Shown here piece by piece: positions 8,570-17,484 of a stretch of DNA of 58,398 nt (position 1 is the stretch's first letter; each line of letters starts with the position of its first letter). The notes beneath the pieces are model-generated. The model ran no database searches. It was not told the DNA's origin and saw only the letters and a list, made by a program, of their open reading frames with translations. The position numbers were made by a program, and so were the translations under genes. This stretch comes from Hirschia sp. (GTDB lineage: Bacteria; Pseudomonadota; Alphaproteobacteria; Caulobacterales; Hyphomonadaceae): contig PAQI01000028.1 of the NCBI GenBank assembly GCA_002709235.1, forward strand, positions 1-58,398, written 5' to 3'.

Positions 8570-8913
8570 GCGAAGAAGCCTTGATAGAACAAGCCGGGCT
8601 GTAAAGAAAAGGGTAAAAGTGAATTCTGGCCAAATTCTCTGCAAATCTAAGCGATTAACCAAGCTAGGTCCCGATTCCCCAGAAATAGCAGAATGGTGAG
8701 GGAAGGGCGGTTAACCTTTAAGCCAAAAGAAGATTGCGATCTGATTCATATTTGGCTCAACCATCGAATTTCTAAAGCAATTCCGCTGTCTTCTTAACCT
8801 AATTCCAAGCCCCCGAAGGTATAAAGGATGCATAAGCTCAGAAAATTGAGCACTCTCTCATGCGGATGATCGGTCTGTTTGAGACACCTTTAAAACAAGG
8901 GAAGACCAGACCC
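8570..8913. promoter_or_regulatory. Upstream region of rlpA with three TTAACC boxes
   Basis: This stretch holds no gene. TTAACC occurs on the plus strand at 8655, 8711 and 8794. TTAACC is the half-site of the alphaproteobacterial cell-cycle regulator CtrA, and rlpA acts at the septum, so regulation by CtrA is conceivable. No full TTAA-N7-TTAA site was found. The promoter of the rightward envelope cluster must lie here. Confidence 0.35.
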
Positions 8914-10113
8914 ATGGCTAACGCCGAACAATCGCTTCGCACCTCCGGTGCAGCTCTTGGAAAGTCAGTATTACGAGTCACCGTCGGAATCGCAGGGCTT
9001 ACAGTCCTCTTATATGCGCCGATGACACCAGCTCAGGCTCAGGCACCGATTCAATACGCTTCATCGTCCAAATCGCCCGGTTCCAGCGCTCATCGCTACC
9101 AGCAGATCGCATCGGCACCATCGGCAAGTGCGGCTGTAACACCAGCAGGAAACCGCGTTGAATATCGTTATCCCGATCAGCCAGACATGGTCTTTGGCGC
9201 ATATGGCCCGCGGAAACTGGAAAACGGCGCAGCACCAATGGCGTTTTCATCGTCCGAAGCGGCTGTCAACGTCAACACGGCGCGGCAGGTAACGGGTGTA
9301 ACGGCTGAATATGATACGCGTCAGGCTTCCCTGCAGCCAGTATCCATGACGTCGAACACTCCCCCACATGCCCGTCATGCAGCATCTGGAACGGCTGTTC
9401 AAAAGGTCGGCTCACCCTATCAGATCCAGGGGCGCTGGTATGTGCCCGCTGAGGAGCCAGACTATAATGAGGTCGGCATCGGCTCCTGGTATGGTCCCCA
9501 GTTTCACGGCAAGGACACCGCCAATGGTGAGGTTTTCGACCAGAACGCCATGACCGCAGCCCACACCACGCTGCCTATTCCTTCCATTGCACGCGTAACC
9601 AATCTGGAAAACGGCAAGACCATCATTGTTCGCATCAATGACCGTGGCCCCTTCATCGACAACCGGATCATCGACCTGTCGAAAAAGGCTGCTGATGTCA
9701 TCGGCTATCAGGATGAAGGCAAGGCGCGGGTTCGTGTCGAATATATTGGCCCGGCTCCTGCCGCGCACAATTCTCTGCCAGCTGAGGCTGTTGCCTTCAA
9801 CAAGCGCACAGAGATGCAGGCAACGCCACGCAAGCAACTGGTCAAGGCTCAAACGCAATTGCCAGCGCAGCCACAACTGGCGACAGATGCCTTCCTTTTG
9901 CAGGCTGGCTCCTTCTCTGAACTGGGCAATGCCCACGCCATGCGTGCCAATCTTCAAAGTGTCGGCCCGGTCTTCGTGAAGGAAGCCCGTGTCAAAGGTC
10001 GCGATTATTTCCGCGTGATGCTTGGCCCCTGGCCATCCAAATCTGAAGCCGAAGCTGCTCGCATGCACCTTCGTGGACAAGGTCTGGATACAGTGGTCGT
10101 CGCCGCCAAATAG
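8914..10113 (+). CDS. rlpA: RlpA-family septal lytic transglycosylase with SPOR domain
   Basis: I chose the ATG at 8914 because AAGGGAAG precedes it; an upstream ATG at 8860 has no such site. The protein is then 399 residues: a hydrophobic segment near residues 20-42 ending in an AQA cleavage-like site, a low-complexity stretch, a double-psi beta-barrel RlpA domain (GIGSWYGPQFHGKDTANGE, with the catalytic Asp in INDRGPF), and a C-terminal SPOR domain (FLLQAGSFSELGNAHAM, YFRVMLGPW). RlpA cleaves peptidoglycan strands lacking stem peptides at the division site, and SPOR binds that denuded glycan. It is followed by a carboxypeptidase, which suits a cell-wall cluster. Confidence 0.9.
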   Translation: MANAEQSLRTSGAALGKSVLRVTVGIAGLTVLLYAPMTPAQAQAPIQYASSSKSPGSSAHRYQQIASAPSASAAVTPAGNRVEYRYPDQPDMVFGAYGPRKLENGAAPMAFSSSEAAVNVNTARQVTGVTAEYDTRQASLQPVSMTSNTPPHARHAASGTAVQKVGSPYQIQGRWYVPAEEPDYNEVGIGSWYGPQFHGKDTANGEVFDQNAMTAAHTTLPIPSIARVTNLENGKTIIVRINDRGPFIDNRIIDLSKKAADVIGYQDEGKARVRVEYIGPAPAAHNSLPAEAVAFNKRTEMQATPRKQLVKAQTQLPAQPQLATDAFLLQAGSFSELGNAHAMRANLQSVGPVFVKEARVKGRDYFRVMLGPWPSKSEAEAARMHLRGQGLDTVVVAAK

Positions 10114-10146
10114 CCACAACCAATCAATAGCACTTACAATCTGAAT

Positions 10147-10172
10147 GGGCGGAGACGTTGACGTCTCCGCCC
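10147..10172. terminator. Strong perfect hairpin between rlpA and the carboxypeptidase
   Basis: GGGCGGAGACGT and its exact reverse complement flank a two-base centre, giving a very stable stem of up to 12 bp. No T-run follows on either strand, so it is not a textbook intrinsic terminator. It could protect the rlpA mRNA end or act as a partial terminator before the next gene. Confidence 0.5.
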
Positions 10173-10224
10173 AAACTGTACTTGTGTCTGACAATATCTT
10201 TCTGTCGGCCCCGAAGTGAGTGCG

Positions 10225-11364
10225 ATGATGAAACCTAGAACTCTCCTGTCCCTTTGCGCAGCCATGATCGCCTTAGGCGGAATGGCGCATGCTGATGTCA
10301 TGACGACGGAAGCGGATTTCGCCTACATCATGGATGCGGATACCGGCACAACGCTCTATTCAAAAAACGGCGAAACCCCAATGGTTCCGGCCTCCATGAC
10401 CAAGCTCATGACGGTTCACATCGTGCTGGAACGCATCCGGGATGGCCGTCTGTCACTCGATGACGAATTCACCGTTTCAGAAAATGCATGGCGCAAGGGT
10501 GGGTCCTCTTCTGGAGGGTCGACCATGTTCCTTGAGCCGCGTTCAAAGGTGCGAATCGAAGATTTGCTACGTGGCGTTATCATTCAATCGGGAAATGATG
10601 CCTGTATCACGATTGCCGAAGGCATTTCCGGATCCGAAGAAGCCTTTGCCGATCTCATGACCCAGCGCGCCCATGAGCTGGGCCTGGCAACGGCATCTTT
10701 CAAGAACTCTACGGGCCTATATGTCGAAGATCACGTTATCAGCGCCATGGATCTGGCACGGCTCGCGCGGATGACCATCAATGATTTTCCGGAGTTCTAT
10801 AGCCTCTACAGCGAAACAGACTTCACCTGGAATGGCATCAAACAGCCAAACCGGAACCCGCTGCTTGGCGAAGTGGAAGGTGCAGATGGGCTGAAAACCG
10901 GCCATCTGGACATTTCGGGCTATGGTCTTGTCGGTTCCGCTGTGCGCGATGGTGAAAGGCGTATCATCGTGCTGAACGGTCTCAACAGCATTTCCGAACG
11001 CGCAAGTGAAGCCCAGCGAGTCATGCGGGCTGCATTTGTTGATTTTCGTACGTTCACATTCGCTGATGCAGGTGCTGTTGTCGGTCAGGCAGATGTCTGG
11101 ATGGGCGAACAGGACAAGGTTGACCTGACCGTCGATGAGACACTGACGGGCATTGTTCATCTTGATTCAGCCCGGCAGGTTCGGATTTTCGTGGAGTATA
11201 AAGGCCCGCTCCATGCTCCTGTAGCCGCCGGACAGGTCGTCGGTGACCTGGTGGTGGAAGCGCCTGGCCTCGACACAATTCGAGTTCCGCTCAAGGCCAA
11301 GGATGCCGTCGCCAAGAAAGGTCTCGTGGCACGCGCATTGGTGGGTCTTGGACTTGGCGGCTGA
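10225..11364 (+). CDS. D-alanyl-D-alanine carboxypeptidase (penicillin-binding protein, S11)
   Basis: From the ATG at 10225 (a GTG at 10216 is the alternative) this is 379 residues. A signal peptide ends after AHA at about residue 23. The S11 active-site motifs are all present: SMTK with Ser57, SGN at 122-124 and KTG in GLKTGHLD near 226. A C-terminal beta-rich PBP5-like domain follows. It removes the terminal D-Ala from peptidoglycan pentapeptides in the periplasm. The C-terminus (LVARALVGLGLGG) is weakly amphipathic and may anchor it to the membrane, as in DacA/DacF proteins. tmk begins five bases downstream. Confidence 0.93.
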   Translation: MMKPRTLLSLCAAMIALGGMAHADVMTTEADFAYIMDADTGTTLYSKNGETPMVPASMTKLMTVHIVLERIRDGRLSLDDEFTVSENAWRKGGSSSGGSTMFLEPRSKVRIEDLLRGVIIQSGNDACITIAEGISGSEEAFADLMTQRAHELGLATASFKNSTGLYVEDHVISAMDLARLARMTINDFPEFYSLYSETDFTWNGIKQPNRNPLLGEVEGADGLKTGHLDISGYGLVGSAVRDGERRIIVLNGLNSISERASEAQRVMRAAFVDFRTFTFADAGAVVGQADVWMGEQDKVDLTVDETLTGIVHLDSARQVRIFVEYKGPLHAPVAAGQVVGDLVVEAPGLDTIRVPLKAKDAVAKKGLVARALVGLGLGG

Positions 11365-11368
11365 CACG

Positions 11369-12001
11369 GTGGCAGCGCGCGGAAGATTTATCACGCTTGA
11401 AGGAGGCGAAGGTGTCGGAAAATCGACACTGATCAAGTCTCTGACGCAGTATTTGCGTGATGCAGGCACCGATGTCGTCGTCACACGTGAGCCTGGCGGA
11501 ACTCCGGGTGCGGAAGCTGTGCGTTCACTCCTGTTGAATCCGCCAGAAGATTGTAACTGGTCACCCTTGTCCCAGACGCTCCTGTTCTATGCGGCACGTG
11601 CCCAGCATCTGGAGCAGGTGATCCTGCCAGCGTTGGAACAAGGCCGCTGGGTGATCTGTGATCGGTTCTCTGATTCCACGCGCGCTTATCAGATCGTCGC
11701 TGGTGGTCTCGATATTGGCACGCTGGATGAGATCGACAGGATGGTTGTGAGCCACCATCAACCTGATTTGACATTGATCCTCGATCTGCCAGTCGAAGAC
11801 GCTGCAAAAAGGCGATCTGACCGCGGTGAGCCGGATGATGTGTTCGAACGCAAGGGCGTTGCCTTTCATCGTTCTGTGCGGGAAGCCTTTCTTGAGATCG
11901 CCCGCAATCATGCTGACCGATGTGCAATTATAGATGCGTCAGGCAGCCCGGATGAAATTCTTGACGAGAGTGTCAGGCTGATCAGGGAACGTCTGACATG
12001 A
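11369..12001 (+). CDS. tmk: Thymidylate kinase
   Basis: The GTG at 11369, directly after the carboxypeptidase stop, gives a 210-residue protein starting MAARGRFITLEGGEGVGKST, the right place for the P-loop (GGEGVGKS, residues 12-19). The DRFSDSTRAYQ motif and the lid arginines (AAKRRSDRGEPDD) are present. It phosphorylates dTMP to dTDP. The open frame upstream of this start overlaps the carboxypeptidase and is not needed. It overlaps holB by ATGA, and tmk-holB pairing is common in bacteria. Confidence 0.95.
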   Translation: MAARGRFITLEGGEGVGKSTLIKSLTQYLRDAGTDVVVTREPGGTPGAEAVRSLLLNPPEDCNWSPLSQTLLFYAARAQHLEQVILPALEQGRWVICDRFSDSTRAYQIVAGGLDIGTLDEIDRMVVSHHQPDLTLILDLPVEDAAKRRSDRGEPDDVFERKGVAFHRSVREAFLEIARNHADRCAIIDASGSPDEILDESVRLIRERLT

Positions 12002-12966
12002 GTGCAACAGACACAATACAATCAGGGTTGGGGCCACTGATTGGCCATGCGGAGGCCGTCGCTGATCTGGAGCACGCCATCAAGGATGACCGCATGCATC
12101 ATGGATGGATGTTTTCCGGTCCACGAGGCATTGGCAAGGCACGGCTGGCGCTCTTGTTTGCAACAGCCATTCTCAGTGGTCGCAAGACATTGGAATATGT
12201 TCTAGACGACAAGACCACACATCTCATTGAAACCGGCGCTCATCCTGATTTCAAACTCATCGCCCGGCCATTTGACGACAAGGGCAAGCAGAAAACGGAA
12301 ATCCCGGTAGAGAGTATCCGCAAGCTCTCCCATTTTTACAGCTTGCGTCCGGCAATGGGCGGATGGCGCGTGGCGGTGATCGACAGCATGGATGAGCTGA
12401 ACAAATCCAGCGCCAATGCGCTTTTGAAGACCCTCGAGGAACCGCCCGGAAAATCATTGTTGATCCTGCTGTCTCATGGTGAGGCTCCGATACTGCCAAC
12501 ATTGAAAAGCCGTTGCAGGAAATTGCGTCTTGAACCGCTGGAGGAAGCCGCAGCGGTCAAGGTCCTGGCTGCAAATGGCGTCAGCACCGCAGATGCCCGA
12601 TCCTTGCTGTCCCTGGCACCAGGCAGGCCTGGACGTGCGCTGGCAATGACCGACAAGCTGGTCAGAGATGCTGCAGCCGCCATGAGGCGCGCCGTGAACA
12701 GTGATGCGGGAGCCAAGGCAGTCTCCACAGCCATGAGTACAGCATCACGATCACCTGATGCATTCGACGCAGCTTTTGCGCTCATCTGTGATGAGGCGCG
12801 TCAGGCAGCCAATTCCAGCGAAAACGCCATTCAGGCCGGAGACTGGGCCAGGCTCTACACAGAGCTCCAGACATTGGGCGCAGAAACCCGTGGATTGAAC
12901 ATGGACAAATCCCAGGCTGTCGCCAGTGCCGTTTTATTATTTCAAAAACAGCGCAGGGCGGGCTAG
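11998..12966 (+). CDS. holB: DNA polymerase III subunit delta prime
   Basis: This 322-residue AAA+-type protein has the delta prime layout: GHAEAVADLEHAIKDDRMHH, then a P-loop-like GPRGIGKA at about residues 41-48, the clamp-loader segment VAVIDSMDELNKSSANALLK, and the arginine-finger region LPTLKSRCRKLRLEPL (SRC motif). It is a core part of the clamp loader that places the beta clamp on DNA. The gene overlaps tmk by ATGA and is followed nine bases later by a TatD gene, a frequent bacterial order. Confidence 0.93.
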   Translation: MSATDTIQSGLGPLIGHAEAVADLEHAIKDDRMHHGWMFSGPRGIGKARLALLFATAILSGRKTLEYVLDDKTTHLIETGAHPDFKLIARPFDDKGKQKTEIPVESIRKLSHFYSLRPAMGGWRVAVIDSMDELNKSSANALLKTLEEPPGKSLLILLSHGEAPILPTLKSRCRKLRLEPLEEAAAVKVLAANGVSTADARSLLSLAPGRPGRALAMTDKLVRDAAAAMRRAVNSDAGAKAVSTAMSTASRSPDAFDAAFALICDEARQAANSSENAIQAGDWARLYTELQTLGAETRGLNMDKSQAVASAVLLFQKQRRAG

Positions 12967-12975
12967 AACCTGCCT

Positions 12976-13758
12976 ATGACATTTCTGATCGATACACATG
13001 TAAACCTGCACGGCGAACAATATGACGACGACCGCGAAGAGGTTCTCCTTCGTGCGCGTGAGTCTGGTATTGGCGGCTTCATCTCGATCTGTGATCGGCT
13101 GGAAAATTTCGACAAGATACATGCGCTCACCATGGCCAATGATGACATATGGTGCTCCGTTGGTGTTCACCCGCATTATGCCAAGGATTTCCCGGATCTG
13201 AGTGCCGGACACCTTGTCGATCTGGCGCAGCGGTCCAGGGTGTGCGGTATCGGCGAGACCGGGCTGGATCTGCATTACGGTTACAGCCCCCTTGAAGATC
13301 AGGTCGCATGCTTCCGACAACATGTCCTGGCGGCGCAGGAAACCGGCCTGCCACTGATCATTCATACCCGTGAAGCCGATACGCAGATGGGCGACATCAT
13401 GGAGGAGATGATGGCGCAGGCTCCGTTCAGACCGCTGATGCATTGTTATACAAGCGGAATAGAGCTTGCCCGCCGCGCCATCGCGCTGGACGCATATTTC
13501 TCGATCTCGGGTATCGTCACTTTCAAGAAAGCCGAGGATGTGCGTGAAGTTGTCCGTATCATGCCGGATGATCGCATCATTCTTGAAACCGATTGCCCAT
13601 ATCTGGCACCCATGCCTCACAGGGGACGTCGCAATGAACCGGCTTATCTCAATGACATCTGTGACTATGTGGCCAATATGAAGGGGATGAGTCGCGAGGA
13701 ATTGGCGGCTCTCACCACACAAAATGCCAGAACCCTGTTCAAGACGGTGTCCATATGA
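12976..13758 (+). CDS. TatD-family metal-dependent hydrolase
   Basis: A 260-residue TIM-barrel protein of the TatD family of 3'-5' exonuclease-like hydrolases. Metal ligands seen are the Glu of GIGETGLDLHY, His of IIHTREAD, His of MHCYTSG and Asp of ETDCPYLAP. The first motif reads DTHVN instead of the usual HxH, so one metal ligand is Asn. I believe this HVN form recurs in alphaproteobacterial TatD proteins. The gene overlaps the next one by ATGA and follows holB. Confidence 0.92.
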   Translation: MTFLIDTHVNLHGEQYDDDREEVLLRARESGIGGFISICDRLENFDKIHALTMANDDIWCSVGVHPHYAKDFPDLSAGHLVDLAQRSRVCGIGETGLDLHYGYSPLEDQVACFRQHVLAAQETGLPLIIHTREADTQMGDIMEEMMAQAPFRPLMHCYTSGIELARRAIALDAYFSISGIVTFKKAEDVREVVRIMPDDRIILETDCPYLAPMPHRGRRNEPAYLNDICDYVANMKGMSREELAALTTQNARTLFKTVSI

Positions 13759-14564
13759 AGCAGGCAGACACAATCGAAGTACGCATATTGGGGTGCGGGT
13801 CGTCAGGTGGAGTGCCGCGTCTTGATGGCGACTGGGGCGATTGTGATCCATATGAGGCGAAGAATCATCGATCAAGATGCTCAATTCTGGTGACAGGCCG
13901 TTCAAGCGGCACAGATGCCGTGACGCGGGTGCTGATCGATACCTCACCAGACCTGCGCGCGCAGTTTCTCTCATCCGGCGCGAGCCATCTGGACGCGGTT
14001 CTGTTCACGCATGATCACGCCGATCAGTGTCACGGAATAGATGACCTGCGTGCCTTGGCTTACCGGATGAAGAAGCTGATTCCTGTCTATCTGGATGCGC
14101 CCACGCACCAGTCATTGACCCATCGCTTTGCTTATTGTTTTGAAGGCCGAGGCGGTTACCCACCCATTCTGGACGCTAGGCTCGCTTTGGAGCCGCTGGA
14201 ACCGATCACCGTTGAAGGCGCAGGCGGCGCTATCGAATTCCTGCCAGTAGACCAGGAACACGGCCGCATTCGCTCTCTCGGATTTCGGTTTGGAAGTTTC
14301 GGTTACTGTAATGACGTCAACATCCTGCCGGAGGAAAGCCTGGAAGCGTTGCGGGGCGTGGATGTGTTTATTGTCGACGCCTTACGCTATACGCCGCATC
14401 CCAGCCACGCGCATCTCGAATTGGCTCTGGAATGGATCAGGCGCATAAATCCGCGTCAGGCATATCTGACAAATCTGCATATCGACATGGACTATCGCAC
14501 CTTGCTGAACGAGCTGCCATCAAATGTCATTCCCGCATTTGATGGTCTGACCCTCACCGCCTGA
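13755..14564 (+). CDS. MBL-fold metallo-hydrolase (PhnP-like)
   Basis: This 269-residue protein begins with LGCGSSGGVPRLDGDWGDC, the N-terminus of the PhnP-like branch of metallo-beta-lactamase-fold enzymes, and has FTHDHADQCHGIDDLR as metal-binding motif. The last His of the classical HxHxDH is Gln here, a form I recall in alphaproteobacterial members. Family members act as cyclic phosphodiesterases. ATGA overlap with TatD suggests a shared nucleic-acid or nucleotide theme. The substrate is unknown. Confidence 0.88.
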   Translation: MKQADTIEVRILGCGSSGGVPRLDGDWGDCDPYEAKNHRSRCSILVTGRSSGTDAVTRVLIDTSPDLRAQFLSSGASHLDAVLFTHDHADQCHGIDDLRALAYRMKKLIPVYLDAPTHQSLTHRFAYCFEGRGGYPPILDARLALEPLEPITVEGAGGAIEFLPVDQEHGRIRSLGFRFGSFGYCNDVNILPEESLEALRGVDVFIVDALRYTPHPSHAHLELALEWIRRINPRQAYLTNLHIDMDYRTLLNELPSNVIPAFDGLTLTA

Positions 14565-14683
14565 CCCATTCTCTCAGCACTGACGATAACTTATAAAATT
14601 GCACATAATGTAGATTATGCGAATCGTAGATAAGTTGATATATGGCGTGCGCTATGAGGCTATCTGATTGAATATCAAGGAAA

Positions 14684-14760
14684 TGGCGACCCCTGCAGGA
14701 CTCGAACCTGCAACCGTCGGATTAGAAGTCCGGTGCTCTATCCAATTGAGCTAAGGGGCC
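14684..14760 (-). tRNA. tRNA-Arg(UCU)
   Basis: On the minus strand this 77-base gene has the acceptor GGCCCCT paired with AGGGGTC (one G-U), discriminator G, encoded CCA, TTCGAGT T-loop and anticodon loop CTTCTAA giving UCU. Confidence 0.95.
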
Positions 14761-14781
14761 GATGAGGCCTGACCACTGAAT

Positions 14782-15087
14782 TCAGTGCGTCCAGGGAACC
14801 TTGCGGTCAGCCGAGAAATTGTCGGCATAGGTCTTGATGACGCGCTTTGGTTCACGCGGTGTCACGACCTGGAAGTTCAGCCCTTCACGTTCGCAATATG
14901 CAATTGCATCTTCACGTGAGTTGAAACCCATGCGGATCTGCTGTTCGGTCGAATCCGTGGACGTCCAGCCCATCAGCGGATCAATCGAACGATCAGCATT
15001 GGTCTCGAGTTCAAGAACCCAGACTTTGGTTTTGGCGCGACCGGACTGCATGGCGGTCCGTGATGGCTTGTAGATCTTGGCGAGCAC
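14782..15087 (-). CDS. NDUFS4-like NADH dehydrogenase accessory subunit (ETC complex I conserved region)
   Basis: The frame is open for 171 codons but the GTG at 15087, after GGGGAGG, gives a 101-residue protein that begins exactly where the family does (MLAKIYKPSRTAMQSG). It has KTKVWVLELE, DPLMGWTSTDST and the ending ADNFSADRKVPWTH. This is the bacterial homologue of the 18-kDa NDUFS4 subunit, found in alphaproteobacteria and mitochondria, where it stabilises the NADH-binding arm of complex I. It stands apart from any nuo operon, as usual for these subunits. Confidence 0.9.
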   Translation of the reverse strand: MLAKIYKPSRTAMQSGRAKTKVWVLELETNADRSIDPLMGWTSTDSTEQQIRMGFNSREDAIAYCEREGLNFQVVTPREPKRVIKTYADNFSADRKVPWTH

Positions 15088-15151
15088 GATGAACGCGCCT
15101 CCCCTTATTCGATTCAAGGTATCAGCTTTGTGCACCTGATAGCGCAGAAGA

Positions 15152-15874
15152 TCAATCAACTGAAGCCCAGTGTTCAAGACTTCGTTTGATTTCCGTCTCC
15201 AACAGGTCTGCAAGCCCATAATGGTCACCAATGATTGACGCCCCACAGCAAGCATCACCGGCCGCCCTGGTGATGCTCTCAAAATCTTCGCCGCCATGAA
15301 GCCCGGCTTCCAGGAACAATCCCATCACATGCATCTTGGTGCCTGACGCCTGCGCCTGACTGGCAAGGTCGACTGCATAAGGTGACTGCTCCAGAAATCC
15401 ACAGATGACATTGCTGCTTGAGACCTGCTCGATGAGCAGTGCAAGCGCCCGTGTTGCATTGGCCGATGCATCTGACTTTCCTGAGCCATGCCCCACAAGC
15501 AAGATATCCTTCCCGCCTGCAGCGTCTGCAACAAGCCTTGCAAGAGCGGCGTTCTCGACAAAGGGAGATAAGATGATTGCGCTGTCAGATGCTTGAGCTG
15601 CGATGCTGGCGATCTTCTGGGTGAAGAAATAGCCCTTTGAAAACAGAAGAGACACCACAATGGCATGAGGATTTGCCCGCAATGCTTCAGATAGCGCACC
15701 ATCATCAGAGATTGTAACCGCAGACAACTGACACTCGCTAAAGCGGGCCTGAAGCTGTTTTTGAAGGGATTTCAGCCGCGCATCCCGCAGCACATCATCA
15801 GACGCGTCTCCGCGATCTCCATGAGATACGAGAACGATCTGCGGTTTGTTGTGAATGGGTTTGTTACCGGGCAT
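15152..15874 (-). CDS. CbiX/sirohydrochlorin-chelatase-like protein
   Basis: A 240-residue protein with two chelatase-like halves. The first holds IVLVSHGDRGDAS and VVSLLFSKGYFFTQKI; the second holds DILLVGHGSGKSDASANAT and MGLFLEAGLHGG. The SHGDR and GHGSGKS motifs carry the histidines that bind the metal in CbiX-type cobaltochelatases. No cobalamin or siroheme genes are adjacent, so whether it acts in cobalt, nickel or iron insertion is open. It reads towards the complex I subunit 64 bases downstream. Confidence 0.8.
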   Translation of the reverse strand: MPGNKPIHNKPQIVLVSHGDRGDASDDVLRDARLKSLQKQLQARFSECQLSAVTISDDGALSEALRANPHAIVVSLLFSKGYFFTQKIASIAAQASDSAIILSPFVENAALARLVADAAGGKDILLVGHGSGKSDASANATRALALLIEQVSSSNVICGFLEQSPYAVDLASQAQASGTKMHVMGLFLEAGLHGGEDFESITRAAGDACCGASIIGDHYGLADLLETEIKRSLEHWASVD

Positions 15875-15906
15875 CGCTCACGCTTTATCATATCAAGCAG
15901 TGAAAT

Positions 15907-15983
15907 TGGTCGGGGCGGCTGGATTCGAACCAACGACCCTCTGTTCCCAAAACAGATGCGCTACCAGACTGCGCCACGCCCCG
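15907..15983 (-). tRNA. tRNA-Pro(UGG)
   Basis: Minus-strand gene of 77 bases with acceptor CGGGGCG paired with CGCCCCG, discriminator A, encoded CCA, T-loop TTCGAAT and anticodon loop TTTGGGA, giving UGG. Confidence 0.95.
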
Positions 15984-16063
15984 ACCTGAGCGAAAGCCTT
16001 CTCTACAGACAAGCTTCCGCGAATTCCAGTTTTTTATTGCCCTAAATGCAGAAAAATTCAGTT

Positions 16064-16555
16064 TTACTCGCCAACATTCCCAAAGAATGGGTGATGCACG
16101 ACATCGCCGGGAGCAATCTCAAGCTCTGACGTCAGTCCACCATTCAGTTCCAGCACACCGGATACCGGCATTCCGGGCGTCACATGGCGCAGTGAGTGAG
16201 GTTGTGTGTTCTCGGCGATCGCCAGAATGATTCCGTTCTCGTCGATGAACAGCATGTCCAGCGGGATGAGCGTGTTCTTCATCCACATGCCGGGCTCACG
16301 TTGTTGTTCGAAGGTGAACAGCATGCCGTGATCGCGTGCCATTGATTCACGAAACATCAGGCCGCGTGCGCGTTCTTCGGCTTCATCGGCCAGTTCGATG
16401 TTGAAACTATGTGTTGCGCCAGCAGATTGGATCGTAAGCGGCTCTGTTTGCAGAACCTGTTGAACGTCTGCGTCCTGTGCCTCCACTGGGGTCGAGGACA
16501 AGGCTCCAAAAAGCGATAGAGCCAGAATGGCGGCGGGTGCAAGATAGGTTTTCAT
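16064..16555 (-). CDS. DUF192 secreted protein
   Basis: A 163-residue protein with a signal peptide (MKTYLAPAAILALSLFG, cleavage near VEAQD at about 27) and a DUF192 domain: HSFNIELADEAEERARGLMF, then MWMKNTLIPLDMLFID, ENTQPHS and VLELNGG. The family is widespread in exported form, and its biochemical role is not established. An AGGAAT precedes the ATG. It lies alone between tRNA-Pro and the cold-shock gene. Confidence 0.88.
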   Translation of the reverse strand: MKTYLAPAAILALSLFGALSSTPVEAQDADVQQVLQTEPLTIQSAGATHSFNIELADEAEERARGLMFRESMARDHGMLFTFEQQREPGMWMKNTLIPLDMLFIDENGIILAIAENTQPHSLRHVTPGMPVSGVLELNGGLTSELEIAPGDVVHHPFFGNVGE

Positions 16556-16617
16556 GGGATTCCTACTAGCCCAACGAGCAATTCAGGCCAAGCATTCTTG
16601 TCACCAATATGGGAAAA

Positions 16618-17127
16618 CTATTCTGCCGGCTTCAAATCTGCGACATGACGACCTTTAGGCCCCTTGGCAATCGACGCAAGGAAGGTCTGCCCCGGAATCA
16701 CTTCCTCCAGGCCGAGACGACGAATCGTCACGACATGCAGGAAGATGTCTTCTTCATCATTGGGAAGCTGTACAAAGCCATATCCCTTGGTCCGATTGAA
16801 CCATTTGACGACGACAGGCTCCATCGGGCTGTCAGCAGGCGGAGGTTCGGTCTCGCCTTGGTCCAGAGCCAGAATCTCGATGACCTGCAAACCGCGCTCG
16901 CGCCTTGCAATCACGCAATCGATCTTCATGCCTTCTGCTGCTGTTTCCACACCGAATGTCTTCAGGATGGAAATGTGAAGCAAGGCGTCATTGGTGTCCA
17001 AGGCGTGAAGCGGAACGACAAAGCCGAATCCTTTTACAGGGTCGAACCATTTGATCCGCCCTTCTACACGTTCGCCCTTGTCTTCCTGGTCGAGCATGTC
17101 GCTAGAAATCTGCAGCCCCATATTCAT
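16618..17127 (-). CDS. Protein with two cold-shock domains
   Basis: Starting from the ATG at 17127 (behind GGGGAAA) the protein has 169 residues. Domain one has [15 protein letters not shown], with the RNP-1-like KGFGFV. Domain two has [17 protein letters not shown] and [14 protein letters not shown] short acidic linker ([13 protein letters not shown]) joins them. Double cold-shock proteins are characteristic of alphaproteobacteria and bind single-stranded RNA or DNA. The open frame upstream of 17127 does not resemble the family. Confidence 0.88.
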   Translation of the reverse strand: MNMGLQISSDMLDQEDKGERVEGRIKWFDPVKGFGFVVPLHALDTNDALLHISILKTFGVETAAEGMKIDCVIARRERGLQVIEILALDQGETEPPPADSPMEPVVVKWFNRTKGYGFVQLPNDEEDIFLHVVTIRRLGLEEVIPGQTFLASIAKGPKGRHVADLKPAE

Positions 17128-17343
17128 ACGTTTCCCCGGAATGAACGGCTGTAGCACGCATCTACAACTCAACACAAATTCATCATCCAAGATGTTACAG
17201 GAATACGACCCAATCGTCTGATCATCAACATGCATGATGGTAAATGCTCACCAGAAGTTGACAAAATGACCAAAAACCAATCAGCGCAACATTCATGCAA
17301 CAGATTAGGTTTTGACGATAAATCGCTGTATTTTCGAGATTAA

Positions 17344-17418
17344 TGGCACTCCCTAGGGGAATCGAACCCCTCTTTCTAGGTTGAAAACCTAGCGTCCTAA
17401 CCGATAGACGAAGGGAGC
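17344..17418 (-). tRNA. tRNA-Glu(UUC)
   Basis: Minus-strand gene of 75 bases with acceptor GCTCCCT paired with AGGGAGT, discriminator G, encoded CCA and anticodon loop TTTTCAA giving UUC. Confidence 0.95.
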
Positions 17419-17484
17419 GCACTGGTTGGAGAACGCGTGTATACTGAGGCGGGTTTTCAGACGCAAGACCTTTTTTGAGAAAAA

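Noticed and set aside
9412-10194. Minus-strand frame of 260 codons
   Set aside because: Antisense to rlpA, with no start signal and no domain.
12937-13974. Minus-strand frame of 345 codons
   Set aside because: Antisense to the TatD gene and its neighbours, which carry clear motifs; the frame has none.
14580-14683. AT-rich stretch before tRNA-Arg considered as an insertion remnant
   Set aside because: No direct repeat of the tRNA end and no integrase remnant is visible; the genes on both sides look like core genome.
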